DNA of 64,000 bases from Terebella lapidaria (Eukaryota > Annelida > Polychaeta > Terebellida > Terebellidae): NCBI GenBank assembly GCA_949152475.1, contig OX424568.1, positions 15,351,667 to 15,415,666 of the forward strand, read 5' to 3'. Both the position numbers and the translations under genes were made by a program. The notes beneath the pieces were generated by a model. It was not told where the DNA came from and made no database searches. It saw nothing but the letters and a program-made list of their open reading frames with translations. The number at the start of each line of letters is the position of its first letter. Position 1 is the first letter of the stretch. Positions 10,435 to 22,623 of the stretch are shown here, one piece after another.

Positions 10435-10600
10435 GCAAGTCTCACCGGTGAGCGAGTCTCAACACCCCTCAAAAATGAAGTCAAATTCAAGGTCTGAATT
10501 ATATTTCAAGGTCGGTTAGGCTAAAGAGACTTCCACTCATCTATCTCGCCCGGCGAGATATATCTGTGGTGTCAGTATGCTTCAACCGCTTAAGCTTAGT
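10435..10600 (+). repeat. SINE-like dispersed repeat, copy 1
   Basis: It shares CAAGTCTCACCGGTGAGCGA, GAGTCTCAACACCC, CTCAAAAATGA and TTCAAGGTCGGTTAGGCT with 16370-16575 and 26757-26845. Beyond that, GATATATCTGTGGTGT is shared with the second copy. The element is short, with a faint resemblance to pol III A and B boxes (GGCGCAAGTCTC; AAGTCAAATTC), so a tRNA-related SINE is possible but unproven. Confidence 0.65.
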
Positions 10601-11552
10601 TCCCGTTTTCTACGCGAGGTGCGCTGACCTTGCGGAGAAGACGGCAACATGCGCACTTCTGCCAGGATTTTTTATTCTAGCTCGTTCTCCACCACTTTCG
10701 GAAATATTTTGATAATATTTTGATATCGTAAGAACCATTTGTGAATACAATTGATGAGATCATGAATAATTGGCTTGGACTTTAATGACTTGATCTACGG
10801 CTGAAAAAAGGCACCGATTCATCTTATATATTGTTTTCTCAAATTGTTCTGTATTTTAACCCGCTAGCTGATGTGAAACAAAAAAAAATGACCTCACTGA
10901 GATACAGTCATAGTTAAAATATACTACATTTTTTTCAGCAGCTTAAAACTGATGATACTCGTATACAAATAATCAGTTCATGTGTACTTGGCGACACAAA
11001 CAATATTAACGGCTCAAGAAATCTTTCAGCAAACTACAATTAATATTCATGAATATTTGTCATAAATATCGACGAATACGTCAAAATGAACGATGGGTAT
11101 ACACAGAATCATGTCGTGTTATGCATTAGTTATTCAATTCACTATAATTTACGGTAATAATTTACTATTAGTTATTCAATTAACACGTACTATAACTGTT
11201 ATAGGCCTATAGATCTATTTAATTTGCGCGGGGTTTTCGACGCTATAGAGTATGTCAGAGTAGAAGTTATTATTAAGGTTACGCGTTCTATCAATTTTCT
11301 TTTGCCCGTACTTCCCATGTTTTCGCCAATGTTCAAATCCTGCTGGCATCAACTTGGACCGTGTTCACTGCGCATATGGAGACTATTCTGTTGTACGGTA
11401 ATTTAATAAAAATGATGATGTTTACTCTCTCTATTTCCCTATTATATTCATATCATGAATTACTTCCCACTATGAAGTACAAGTGGAATCACCCTACGGA
11501 AACTGCTCAGTTGTGATTCCGTGGTACCCGCATATAGGATGTATGCCCCAGG
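10601..11552. other. AT-rich stretch without recognised feature
   Basis: No coding frame, RNA or repeat border was supported. Confidence 0.3.
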
Positions 11553-12269
11553 TGGACCCACTCAGAGGGGCTAAAATTTGAAAATCGTTTGATGATTTTC
11601 AGACTTCTAAGCAATTATCAGAATGACAGTATGCGTTCGAGAACAGAAAATTGGGATCAAATATTCTGTTTAGTATGGAATTATGCGTAATTTTACACCC
11701 AACATACCTGGAAAATGTGTAATTTTGGTCATTTTCACTAAAATTTTCATTATCATTTTATAGTAACTAATGCAAAACAAGATCTGAAATTTTACTTATT
11801 TATTAACAATAGAGTGAGCAAATTTTTTATGCAAAAAATATGGGGCTCACCGTGCTAAATTTCCCGCTACAGGCATTCATATCATTTCCGAATATTAAAA
11901 TTTACCAAAATTTGCCAACATTCTGATAAATCCACTGATTTTGACAACTTCAGCAACACATGACAGAAAAAATAGCACTGTGACCCCCATATATTTTATA
12001 TCAAAAATATGTACAGTGCTTCATTGATAAATAAGCAAAATCTTAGGTTTTGTTTTACATTGACTGTTATTAAAAAATTGTTTTTAGTGAAAATGACCAA
12101 AAATAACCCATTTTCAGGTATTTTAGAGTACAATTACCCATAAATCCACATTAAAGAGAAACTTGTATCCCACATGTATGTTTTCGAATGCACAACGTCA
12201 TATCAATGATTGTTTCAAAATCCGAAAATCATCAAATGATTTTAAATTTTTGCCCCTCTGAGTGGATCG
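11553..12269. mobile_element. Foldback-type MITE with long inverted arms
   Basis: The two halves are imperfect reverse complements over most of the 717 bp. The ends read CCACTCAGAGGGGC inward from the left and GCCCCTCTGAGTGG at the right, and both arms carry TGATGATTTTC and GGTCATTTTCACTAAAA blocks. CCCAGG flanks both sides (11547-11552 and 12270-12275), a possible 6-bp target duplication. There is no coding frame. A truncated relative lies at 39300-39833. Confidence 0.72.
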
Positions 12270-12559
12270 CCCAGGAACGAACATCCTTGTTCTATAGTAT
12301 TAAGGCCTACAGTGTCGTAACAATGTCGATCCGAGGTTCGTAATGTGGGAATTGTGGGAATTATCCAACCTTCATATTTGTCAAGGAAAAAAATGCGTAT
12401 ATGTTCAATTCATCATATGTAAAGGTTCAAGGCGTCCACAGACTGCCATAGATGACTTCCTCTATGTTCATAATACTTTTTCAAATCCACCCACAGGGGT
12501 ATTGTCTGAGATGATCATTATAAGCTTTTCCCACAACCGGGTCCAATTACACATTGTGG

Positions 12560-12910
12560 GTCAGATGTGACTTTCACACTTGTCACTCACGGTCATCTGA
12601 GGTCAACTTCAAGACTACCAAAATATCTGTCATATATAACTTCCTATATGCTCTTAATACAAACCTAAGCTTATGCTGTCATCCATTCACATGTAATTGA
12701 AGAAAAGAAGTGCACAAAAATTAGAGATCTTTCGATTTTTGTCCTACATTTTTAAACACGTGGTCTGAGATGTCATGCTCTCGCGAAACTAATAGTTTCT
12801 GAAGGGATTGTAAGAAAACGGCCGTCGAAATCCAAAATTAGTCATTCCTTGTTGGAAAAAATGGCCGCCATTTTGTGGAAAATGAATGAATCCAAAAACA
12901 CAAGAAATAC
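12560..12910. repeat. Fragments of two dispersed repeats
   Basis: The part at 12590-12680 is related to 8440-8610. The part at 12800-12890 (ACGGCCGTCGAAATCCAAAA, AAAATGGCCGCCATTTTG) is an inverted relative of stretches at 17830-17890, 19000-19060 and 22930-22985. Confidence 0.5.
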
Positions 12911-12949
12911 CTCTCACTTGAATCATTATTAGGCATTGCTGTGCAAAGT

Positions 12950-13400
12950 TTTCACGGGAGTAGCTACTTTTTACCCAGGTGGAAATGTTTTCACTGGAAT
13001 GAGGTTTCAGGCTTGTCACTGGGTTGAAATAGTTCTCATGAATTGAATTGAAAAGAATTTTATTCAGTTCCTTCCATCAAACAAATGAGTTGAAATAAAA
13101 CATCAAAAGTAATCAACGTAGACAATAATGTCACAGGAGTCCTGAAAGAGATCACGCAAAGCCATGGGGTTGGAATACGTCTGGCCTCAAGCTGAATCAG
13201 GGGCTTTATTCGCCTGGCCTGTCATTGAGGTGAAAAGATTCTCACCGTGGTGAGAAAGATCTTATCGAAGTGAAAAGGTGAAAAAGGGGTGAGTTCTTTT
13301 TCATCAAGGTGAAAAAAAAATTCAACCGGAATGAGCAGGTTTCACCAAGGTGATAAGGATCGAGTTGAGAAGGGTTCTCACCGAGTAGTTCATGTTGAGA
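12950..13400. repeat. Degenerate cluster of TTTCACC/GGTGAAA palindromes
   Basis: Many short imperfect palindromes of the form TTCACC-n-GGTGAAA recur (for example TCTCACCGTGGTGAGAAA, TTTCACCAAGGTGATAA) about every 20 bp. The cluster has no clear borders or coding potential. Confidence 0.45.
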
Positions 13401-13420
13401 GAAAGTTCCACTATATGTGT

Positions 13421-16369
13421 GATCAGTGGAAAAGGATTATGCATTTGTATATATCTGCTCACTGGCCGTAAAAGGTATTCCAAAGTTGAACGTGATGCAG
13501 TTTTCTCAAGTCATCTATTTAAAGATAATTCGGACAAAACAAAAATTTCGTCAGAATTTTTTTAAAATTCGTCAGTTTATGCATGAAGTAGTACTGGGAT
13601 AGTAGGTAAAAAATATATATATATGTCACCGAACTAGTTTTCGAGTTATGATAACGTTTTGAACATGTGTTTTGTATTAATTTTATAATGGGAGTCAATG
13701 GGAAAATGCAAATTTTGATCATTATTAATGCAATAGAAAAAAATCCAGTCGTCAGATTTCACTGATTTTTTTATATGATGTACATCTTTGAAAAATACAC
13801 GTGTAGAGAAAATAAAAAATATAGGTCACCGAATTAATTTCTGAGATATTGACAATTTATTGGTGAAAATGAACCAATTAGCCCCATTTTGGCGGGAAAT
13901 TTCTTTTGACCGCCAGGAATACGTCTTTACGTTTTTTCGCAATCATGGTGAGTAATCGATGTCCCGGAGGAGGACGATATCGGCAGCAGTACTTATTTGC
14001 ATTGATTTCACGATATTATGGCAGCAGTGCACACCATTTTCAACTACTACAACAAAATAATATTAATTTTAATTTCAAACGAATCTCTGTGTCGTGTCAT
14101 ATAAATTAACAACGCAAATTTCTGTGATAGTTAGAAACCAAGGTAGATTTTCATCTACAAGTGCAATCATTGACTTGAATTTCTGGAGTGTACATGTAAG
14201 CCTACATACACTTTTTCAGGCTCAGATGTCCGAACACGTGGGTGTACTTTTTACACCCCTGGTTATGATAGTATGCGGGTGTCAGAACTTTTGTGATCAT
14301 CAGAACTATTATGCCTACGTCAGCACCAGAGATCTTTTTTTTTTTTGTTCAAATTAGGACATAATAGGCATATATGGTTAAGAGTGTTTGGGTCGGAGCA
14401 TCGGCTCACCATCTGCTATTGAAAGTTTATCAGTGTTTCATGTGGGTTATTATTAAATATCTGTTTATCACTTAATTCGTGACTCTATTGCTGGACTTCC
14501 ATTATATATATTATTACAGTGCTAGTGTATATTACTAGCTGAAGTCCGTGGCAAGCACACTACCCAATCTCAAGGGCTGCAAATAATCACGGCACGCATC
14601 CCGAAACGGATAGCTTGACATGCCGCCTGGTGCTCTCACGATGACTTTCGTTTCGGTAAAAGCCTTCAGTTCATACCCATAGGTAAAAGCCTACAGTTTA
14701 TACTCATGGGCCTAGTTTGTCAGGACAATATTGTTTGAATGCGAGCGTTACATGCATAGATAGGCCAAAGACAAAGTCACGTGCTCTCACACCAGCGTCA
14801 CCGTGCTCCTACATGTTCACTCCGAGTCACTTGTTCATGAACGCACTGTTATTTTTTTCAGGGTATTTTTTTTTTTTATCAAACTTTAGATTCATACAGC
14901 TCAGCATAATAGTGGCAATCAAAAATGTACACGACAAAACCTACTCTGGTTTCGCTCCAGACGTGGATTGTGTTATGCTTAAAGGTATCATCTCGGGGTT
15001 CCAAATTCGAGGTATCTGGGATTGTCGATGCCATCACTCATAAATATGGATACTGACATGCCAGCATTCAAAGAATTTATATTGATCGGAACATTTATCA
15101 TCGATATATCAATATATATTCAGAGATTTCCCTCCGCACTCACTTAGACATACATGAAAGGGATTTCCGTTGTGACGTAATAAGGTACCGCATGCTATAT
15201 GTGTTGCTATTGCGGTCAGTCTCGTGAGCGGTACATAGCCGGGAAAATTTACGTCATTTTACGTATTTCCAAGAAGCGATGGTTTTACCAGAGGTCTGGT
15301 TTTACCAAAGTTTACATGTAAACACAGGATTTTTGTACACTAACAGCTGTCACACTCACAGTTTCGGTGTACAATTACACCTGTAGGAGGAATTATTGTA
15401 GCTAGAACTTGTATAATGCGTTATGTTGGAGATGCCGGTGACAACTGACAACGTAACAAAAGTTTGTTTACATAAGGAAACCCCTATACGTCATCAGTAC
15501 CTTATTACATCACACATATGACGTCACATTTAAACGTATTCGGAACGGCAAAATGAATTTCCTGCAAGTTTCACAGATTTATTGGTGCGTTTTTTTATTC
15601 ATATGCCTAAATATCATATAAGTACATTCAATAAATATCACATGACTTGTGATTAGTATTATTTATCTGTTACATGACATGTCTATGCATATATTTCGGG
15701 CGTAGGTGGTTCTCTGTTTTCCTGGGGAAGGGGTGATTCTCCAGCTGTTGCCGTCATGGTGGGAAATATAGGGTGAGATGATCCCTTTAAGTGAGTATGG
15801 TGACGCCGTAAACATGCTAAAATGACTACGGCGACTACCGTCACCGTGCTCCACATCACCGTGAATAGGCCTACACCACGCGGTATTATTCACTTAGAAA
15901 TCTGTATATTCATTTTACGGCATAGCCTACATTAGGCCGGGCTTGCTCAGTTCGTTAGATTACTTGTTACTATACGTGATCATTTTATGCCACTTTCTGA
16001 CGTCATGACGTTTTGATATAGCCGTAATATCGTTCACTGGGTGGCGCCTGTGGGCCCTGTCCGAATTATCTTTAAATGCTATAAACTCACAATGCGACAG
16101 GTGAGACACGAAAACGCGATAGAGTGTGCTCCGCGTGATACCAACTTGAAACTTCCGCCGTCATGGGACTCCTGCAGTAGCCTTGTAGCACATATAAAAT
16201 ACATAATTATTATAACACTGACAACATAGACTAAGAGCGACTGTTTTCAACTTCATTTCATCGAATTAGCCACGTATGCTTTTCAACGTCAAAAATGAAT
16301 ATAAGCCCCGGTTATTGCTGTCGATACCTAGCATCTACGATTTTACATAATTTTTGTATATATAGGAGG
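13421..16369. other. Gene-free AT-rich stretch
   Basis: No supported gene, RNA or mobile element is seen. The area around 15160-15560 has several TGACGTCA-like and ACGTCA motifs, and homopolymer T runs occur at 14333-14346 and 14867-14877. Short frames here lack family signatures. Confidence 0.3.
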
Positions 16370-16575
16370 CGTAAGTCTCACTGGTGAGCGAGTCTCAACA
16401 CCCTCAAAAATGAGGTCAAATTCAAAGTCTGAATTATTATTCAAGGTCGGTTAGGCTAGATCGACGGCCAATTATATACTACACAAGACGATATATATCT
16501 GTGGTGTTAGTATCTTGCAACCGCACCTGTCACCAGGGGTTTCTATCTCGCTCACGGTTGACAATGCGGTTTGAT
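16370..16575 (+). repeat. SINE-like dispersed repeat, copy 2
   Basis: This is the closest relative of the copy at 10435, extending through GATATATATCTGTGGTGTTA and a stretch ending near GGTTGACAATGCGG. Confidence 0.65.
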
Positions 16576-16776
16576 ATTGCAGCCGTTTCACATTGATACC
16601 GTTCCATATTATATCTATCGCGCGGGGAAAAAAGCATGTAGGCTTAAATCTAGCAAAAAAGGGGAAACATAGCACCAAGGGTGCTGTAGCTTACCTGCAG
16701 ATCATGAGAATTGCACAAAGTACGCCTATTGATTTTCCAATATATAAATTGTTACACTGATCTGAAAGCAACTGCC

Positions 16777-17279
16777 TTCGAAACCAGACAATATTTTTGA
16801 AAACTATATTTCACATTAAACATGCTAAATTAACTGAATGAGACATACTCACATCAAATGTAATGAATATGACCAGTCCTCTGGGAAATTTTGCTCATTT
16901 TAACAGTAGGCCTACGGTTCTCGCGTGAATATAGGAGCTGTATCCATCTCACGCAGATGTAAACAAAGCAAAGAAGTGTGAGATGGACTGACAATTCCAC
17001 GTACATCATGGTATATCACTGATTATTCTCTCATAACTACACTATATAAGCACATACGAACTGGAAAATGTACTCGATGTGGACTTGCGCGATTTGGGCA
17101 TTTGTTTACATTCGGTTTGATGGATACACTTCGATTGTTTGTGTATTAAAGCGGATGAAAACACAATTCGGACAATTGTAATCGTCAAAATCATTGAGCA
17201 CACCTTTTGTTATCTTGCATTAGATGTGCATTTAGCTTTGAAGAAAATATTGCATGTATTCGAAGGCAGTAGCTTTAAA
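16777..17279. mobile_element. MITE-like element with 18-bp inverted ends
   Basis: AAAGCAACTGCCTTCGAA at the left matches TTCGAAGGCAGTAGCTTT at 17262-17279 in inverted orientation. About 360 bp of this element (16777 to about 17135) recurs reverse-complemented at 55690-56055, ending at the same terminus, which supports the border. No clear target duplication and no transposase frame are seen. Confidence 0.62.
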
Positions 17280-17509
17280 ACTCTATTGTTAAAAAATGTT
17301 CGAAAATGTTGCCGAAAACACATTTTCTGTATGGACTAAAATACGAAATCAAGTTACATCTTGAAAGGTTATTTTCGTTAGTGACATATTTTCACAGACC
17401 GTCGATTCAAAAGCAACAATACTTATACACATCACAAAGGTACATACGGAGAATGTATTTCGAGGAAAATTGTCTGGGTAGATTTTGTTTCTTTCGAAAA
17501 AAAAAATAA

Positions 17510-17565
17510 GGTCGGTTTGACCTTCCAAGGTCATTCAAGGTCATATTCAAGGTCACCATTTAAAC
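17510..17565. promoter_or_regulatory. Cluster of AGGTCA half-sites
   Basis: Within 50 bp there are four AAGGTC half-sites, three of them as AAGGTCA direct repeats (CCAAGGTCA, TCAAGGTCA, TCAAGGTCA) at about 10-bp spacing, plus an opposite TGACCTT. TCAAGGTCA is the extended half-site bound by ERR and NR5A receptors. No gene is adjacent, so regulatory activity is only a possibility. Confidence 0.35.
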
Positions 17566-17910
17566 CGCAATTTTTGATTTCCCATTTGAAAGTGTCAATA
17601 CTTAGGCTCTATCTTGAAGTGTTCTAGGAGTTTATACCCCGCAAAGCTCCCATCGTGAAGAAAAAACTGTCCAAATTTTGGCTCAAAACGAATTGTGGCT
17701 CGATTTGGGACAAAAATATTTGTTTTTGGCCAACCCGTCAAAAAATCAAAATTGCCGCCACATAACGAAACTTATACATGTCATAGAGGTGCATGAGGGG
17801 AATGTTTTGAAACAAAAATCTCGACAGTTTTTGAGAAAAACGCCATCAAGTCCAAAATTAGCCATTTTTCGTCAAAAATGGCCACCAAATCGGCAAAAAC
17901 GATTAAATAA
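17566..17910. repeat. Dispersed repeat fragment rich in AAAATGGCC motifs
   Basis: TTTTGAGAAAAACG, CAAGTCCAAAATTAGCCA and TCAAAAATGGCCACCA match an inverted family seen at 19000-19060 and 22930-22990. Confidence 0.5.
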
Positions 17911-18002
17911 ATATTATATTATATTATATTATATTATATTATATTATATTATATTATATTATATTATATTATATTATATTATATTATATTATATTATATT
18001 TT
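17911..18002. repeat. (ATATT)n microsatellite
   Basis: About 18 perfect copies of a five-base unit. Confidence 0.97.
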
Positions 18003-18059
18003 AATATTGCTGTTGCTGTAGTTTTTTTTTGTCAATTTGTTTTTGTTGTTTATTTAAGT

Positions 18060-18430
18060 TACCTTAGGTAACATGATGTACATGTATTATTCACACTTTA
18101 TAGAAATTTTATTCCGCTTGACTGCTTACTATGCTGATATGGCGGATATGAGGTTCCTGCTGGAGTTGTTTTTTGTGCCTGTGGTAGATCCCATTCTACG
18201 GAAACTACGGAAGCGTATTGGTGACATGACACAAGAAAATGTAATTCGCCAAGCGATCTATCAATTCGCCACGGGAAATGGCAATTCGCCACGGCGGATT
18301 AGTACTTCGCCAAGACGATTTAGCAGACTTTTAACGTATCAAACTAGTTTAATATATATGCGAAAGCCACTGTAATTCACCGTGGCGTATTGGTATTTTG
18401 TGTGTCATGTCACGAGGCGAATTGCAATTT
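18060..18430. repeat. Dispersed repeat with TTCGCCACGGCGAA palindromes
   Basis: AATTCGCCACGG and related inverted forms recur at about 18245-18330 and 18376-18425, and again at about 24444-24462. A stretch at 18155-18200 (GGTAGATCCCATTCTA) is shared with 33690-33712. Confidence 0.5.
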
Positions 18431-18835
18431 TTTTGATGTCTTGTTACCAATGATATCAAAAGTGGTTTTCTAAAATCATGTTATATACAATAACCATGTG
18501 CTGCATTATGTGGCACAAGTATTCAATATACAACTAAGCTTTGCCTGCCGGCATATATATTGTTACACATAGCATATTTTCAGTAATATATAATAATTTT
18601 CAAAATCAAACTCATCAAATAACCATCCTGGAGGACCACAATGGAAATGAGCGTAACCCAATGCTTTTTGTGCTATCCTCGGCAATAATACATTTATTCC
18701 TAATTACAATGATACATTTATTCCTAATTACAATACTCATAACACTTGTTTTTTGTTTCCATATGTCATCCAATTTGTCATCCGAACCTGTATTGTATAA
18801 GTCAAAGTTGCCTATGGTCCGATAACCTATTGGCA

Positions 18836-18892
18836 TGGCGTTGCGTCCGTCGTCCGTCGTCGTCGTCGTCGTAGTCGTCGTCGTCGTCCACA
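18836..18892. repeat. GTC-type trinucleotide microsatellite
   Basis: Interrupted (CGT)n run. The poly-Val or poly-Thr reading frames across it are artefacts of the repeat. Confidence 0.9.
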
Positions 18893-19456
18893 TTTTTATC
18901 TTTTTTGTTTACGGGCGAATTTTTCTGAAATTTTGCAGAAAAATACTTAAAAATAATTCAAGAAGGAGGTATTTTTTAGTTTTTTTATTTTCGCTTTTTC
19001 TTCAAAATGGCGGCCGTTTTCGACGAAAAAGGCCTGATTTTGGACTTTGGCGGCCATTTTCTCAAAATCTGTTCATAGTCCTTAGGCCATTTTCCAGGAG
19101 ACCTCTAAAATAGGTTTTCGTCGCCAAATCGGGCATATTAGGTTTCTTGGTGTCATTCTGTAGGTTTTCATGTCAGGAAAAATATTAGACCGGGTAACCT
19201 TCTCAAAAAGTGTCCAAACAATGGAAAAAAATGACTCTTTCCAAGATGGCCGCCGCGTCCGATCAAAAAGTTTGTTTTTATTTTTTCTCTGCTTCTAGAC
19301 AAGCTAGAAGTGAAATCTTGGTGTCTTCTCTTAGGTCTGGAAGGTTGAGGAATCCAATGAAATACATTTCAAGAACATTTATGCGCTATTTCAATTGAAA
19401 AACTACATTTTTGACTGGTATTTGAACGTCAGAAATAGCGATTTGCGGAGGAATGT

Positions 19457-20274
19457 AAGTATCAATCTATTACCACCAATACAATCAGATTTTAAGTCTG
19501 TTTTAAATGTACCTGCGCTATTCATTACCAGGTATCACCATTTTGAACAAAACAATTCCATGAATAAATCATCAACATATCAGTTGATGCACATCCAAAT
19601 TATATGAAGAAAAGTGGAACAATTGCCATATAGATTATATGCTATCTACTTCCTGAACATTCGTTTCTAAGGTTGTCTTGTTTTTCTTCGACTTCATATT
19701 TAATACTGTATATGTGAAACAAATAAATTTGGCAATTGTTGTACAACATATATAACACATGTGGTTGAGTTCAATCATAGTCAACTTCCTCTCTAGATGT
19801 ATCTGCAACAATTTCATCCGAATGTGTGATTCGTCAAGAAACCGTAAAATCAAGCCGAGAGTTGATCTTTGAGTCGGCCCAGCCGACTCCGTGTTCGGGT
19901 ATACAGATGGAATGAATGGAATTTGGAGAATTTCAAGAAGTAAAGTCAACCAAAGTTGAACGTAGAATTCATTGGAAGACCAGTTGGGTAAAATAGAGCT
20001 GATAACGTCTGAGATAGCCCAGAACCCAAGCTATCCTCTGAACAACCCCACGAAGAGGAATATGTCGATGAGGAAAGCGGACTAAAACCCGAATGATTGG
20101 CGATCCTTATTTTGCGCAAACGAGTGACTGCAGACCAAACCCGCTACCAGCCGAGACAGCCTGCAGCCAGGGAATCGACGTCACCCGAAAGCCAGAGTGC
20201 CGAAGTCATTCGAGACAAGCTGCAGCCGGAGTACCAAAGTCTCCCGAAACGCCACTACATTGGGAGAACAAGAG
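19457..20274. other. Interior of the long inverted repeat, before the minisatellite
   Basis: No gene is supported. A 25-codon open stretch ending at the TGA near 20093 (HEEEYVDEESGLKPE) resembles an acidic tail but has no recognisable domain upstream. Confidence 0.3.
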
Positions 20275-21060
20275 TCTGCCGAGCGAGCATTTCAGCTGGA
20301 GAATCAGAGTCAGATGAGTGAGCATTCCAGCTGGAGAACCAGAGTCAGCCAAACGACCCCCACAGCAAGAGAACCCGAGTCGGCCAAGTAACCATTCCAG
20401 ATGGAGAACCAGAGTCAGCTGAGTGACCCCTGCACACGGAGAACCAGAGTCAGCCAAGCAACCCCTGCATCCGGAGGACTATAGTCAGCCGAGCAACCAT
20501 TCCAGCCGGAGAACCAGAGTTAGCCTGAGAACCAGAGTAAGCCGAACGACCCCTGCAGCCAGATAACCAGAGTCAGCTGAGTAACAATTCCAGCCAGAGA
20601 ACCAGAGTCAGCCGACCGGCCATTCCAGCCGGAGAACCAGAGTAAGCTGAACGACCCCTGCAGCCAGAGAACAAGAGTCAGCTGAGTAACAATTCAAGCC
20701 GGAGAACCAGAGTCAGCCGACTGGCCATTCCAGCTGGAGAACCAGAGTAAGCTGAACGACCCCTGCAGCCAGAAAACAAAAGTCAGGCGAGTGACCATTC
20801 CAGACGGAGAACCAGAGTCAGTCGAGTGGCCGAATGACCCTTGCACCCGGAGAACCAGAGTCAGCTGAGTGACCATTCCAGACGGAGAACCAGGATCAGC
20901 TGAGCGGCCATTCTAGCCAGAGAACCAGAGTCAGATGAACGACCCCTGCAGTCGGAGAACCAGAGTCAGCCGAGTGACCATTCCAGAAGGAGAACCAAAG
21001 TCAGCCAAGCGTCCATTCCAGCCGGAGAACCAGAGTCAACCGAGCAACCCCTGCAGTCTG
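20275..21060. repeat. 35-bp minisatellite
   Basis: More than 20 degenerate copies of a unit of about 35 bp, each with GGAGAACCAGAGTCAGC. Many adjacent units alternate CATTCCAGCC with CCCTGCAGCC, giving a 70-bp higher-order period. The unit is not a multiple of three and stops recur, so it is not coding. Confidence 0.92.
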
Positions 21061-22271
21061 AGACGAGGCAAAGAGCCAAACTCATAGGCATCTGGTCAGC
21101 CAAGCAAGGCTGGGGAGTGAACCTCAACCCAACGAACATATGCTACTACTATATCAACCCTAGAACCGTTACCATATATGTATTTGATGTTCATAAAACT
21201 AGACGCTTTCCGGTCGCCTACGACCACATGAGTGTATTTCCGTGATGCCCTGTCATTTGTGTTGCCCAATATATATTATGTTAATTCAGACAAAATATCT
21301 TATATCAAAATAGCACTGCTGCGCCAGTGTCTTTTGTCAATGTCAGCAATAAAAGTTCCAAGCCTTAACTAATTTTATGCCATGCAGTAATACTTTCAAC
21401 TACTGAAATATTCACCAAATTATTTCTTACCAGATAATTTAGCTTATCCAATTCCCAACAATACAAGTGATTTCTTTATCTACATTCACTGGTAATGAAT
21501 ATGAGTCAACTGTTGTAATAAGTTAGTGATATTAACTAATTAACATTATTACTGCAGATATAAAATATATACTGGACAAAAGACTTACTACGTTTAGTCA
21601 TATAATAATATGTTCTCATCTTCACTATTTTCATTGTGGGCAATAATAGACTTAACTGATGAAAGTCAAGTTAATGTATTCGATAATAGTATATATTTTG
21701 TGCAGATCCATCAGCTCTATACTTGTACACACATTCAGTGTGATATGTTTCCTAATTGCAACCAAAAGGAATGATCGCTGATCTCGAGCTGGATATTAAC
21801 TTGGTTTTTAAGTTATTTAATATTTCTGTGTTTGGTCCTTGCTTAATATATGCCTTTTCAATCTCCTAGTGATACCTGTAAAAGTACCACCCCTGGAGCC
21901 TTCAAAAGCCATGTTTGTCAAAACAGCTAATTTTGTAACGAAATGTGTCGCCAATCGGCCATCTTGGTCGCCATGGCAACCAGAATCGATAGGTTTTGGG
22001 ATGTTACTATAAGCAGAAACCCATAAGAGGATCTCTTATGGGTTTCTGCTATAAGGCATATCCATATGGAATATTGTCAGAAACAGTTCAGATTTGCACC
22101 TTGTGTAGCGTTCACAAGGAAGTCAGTACTGCACTTGTATCGGCGCGACGATCACAAATCCACAGTTTCTGCCTAACTTAGTTCCGGGGATACAATAAAC
22201 TCTTAATGATGTATTCATGGGATTGTTTTGTCCAAAATGGTAATACGTGGTAATGAATAGCGCAACTACAT
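21061..22271. other. Interior of the long inverted repeat, after the minisatellite
   Basis: AT-rich, with no gene seen. A short perfect palindrome spans about 22012-22044 (GCAGAAACCCATAAGAG and its complement). Confidence 0.35.
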
Positions 22272-22623
22272 TTGAAAACAGATTTCCTTCGCAAATAGCT
22301 ATTTCTGACGTTCAAATACCAGACGAAATGCATTTTTGCAAATGAAATAATGCATAATTGTTATTGGAATGTGTTTGATTGGATTCCTCAACCCTCAAAA
22401 CATAAGAAAGGACACCAAGATTTCACTTCTAGCACGTCTAGAAGCAGAGAAAAAACAAAAACAAACTTTTTGATCAGACTTGGCGGGCATCTTGGTTCCA
22501 TTGTTTGGACCTTTTTAGAGAAGGTTACCCGGTCTAATATTTTTCCTGATATAAAAACCTACAGAATGACACCAAGAAACCTAATATGCCCGATTTGGCG
22601 ACGAATTTTTTTTTTTCAGAATG

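Noticed and set aside
18838..19113. 92-codon frame starting with poly-valine
   Set aside because: Begins in a trinucleotide microsatellite and continues through a dispersed repeat; no protein signature.
19635..19949. 104-codon minus-strand frame considered as a retroelement fragment
   Set aside because: No reverse transcriptase, RNase H or recombinase motif could be identified.
20097..20457. Overlapping short open frames across the minisatellite region
   Set aside because: The unit is 35 bp, so frames shift every copy; the translations have no domain and depend on the repeat.
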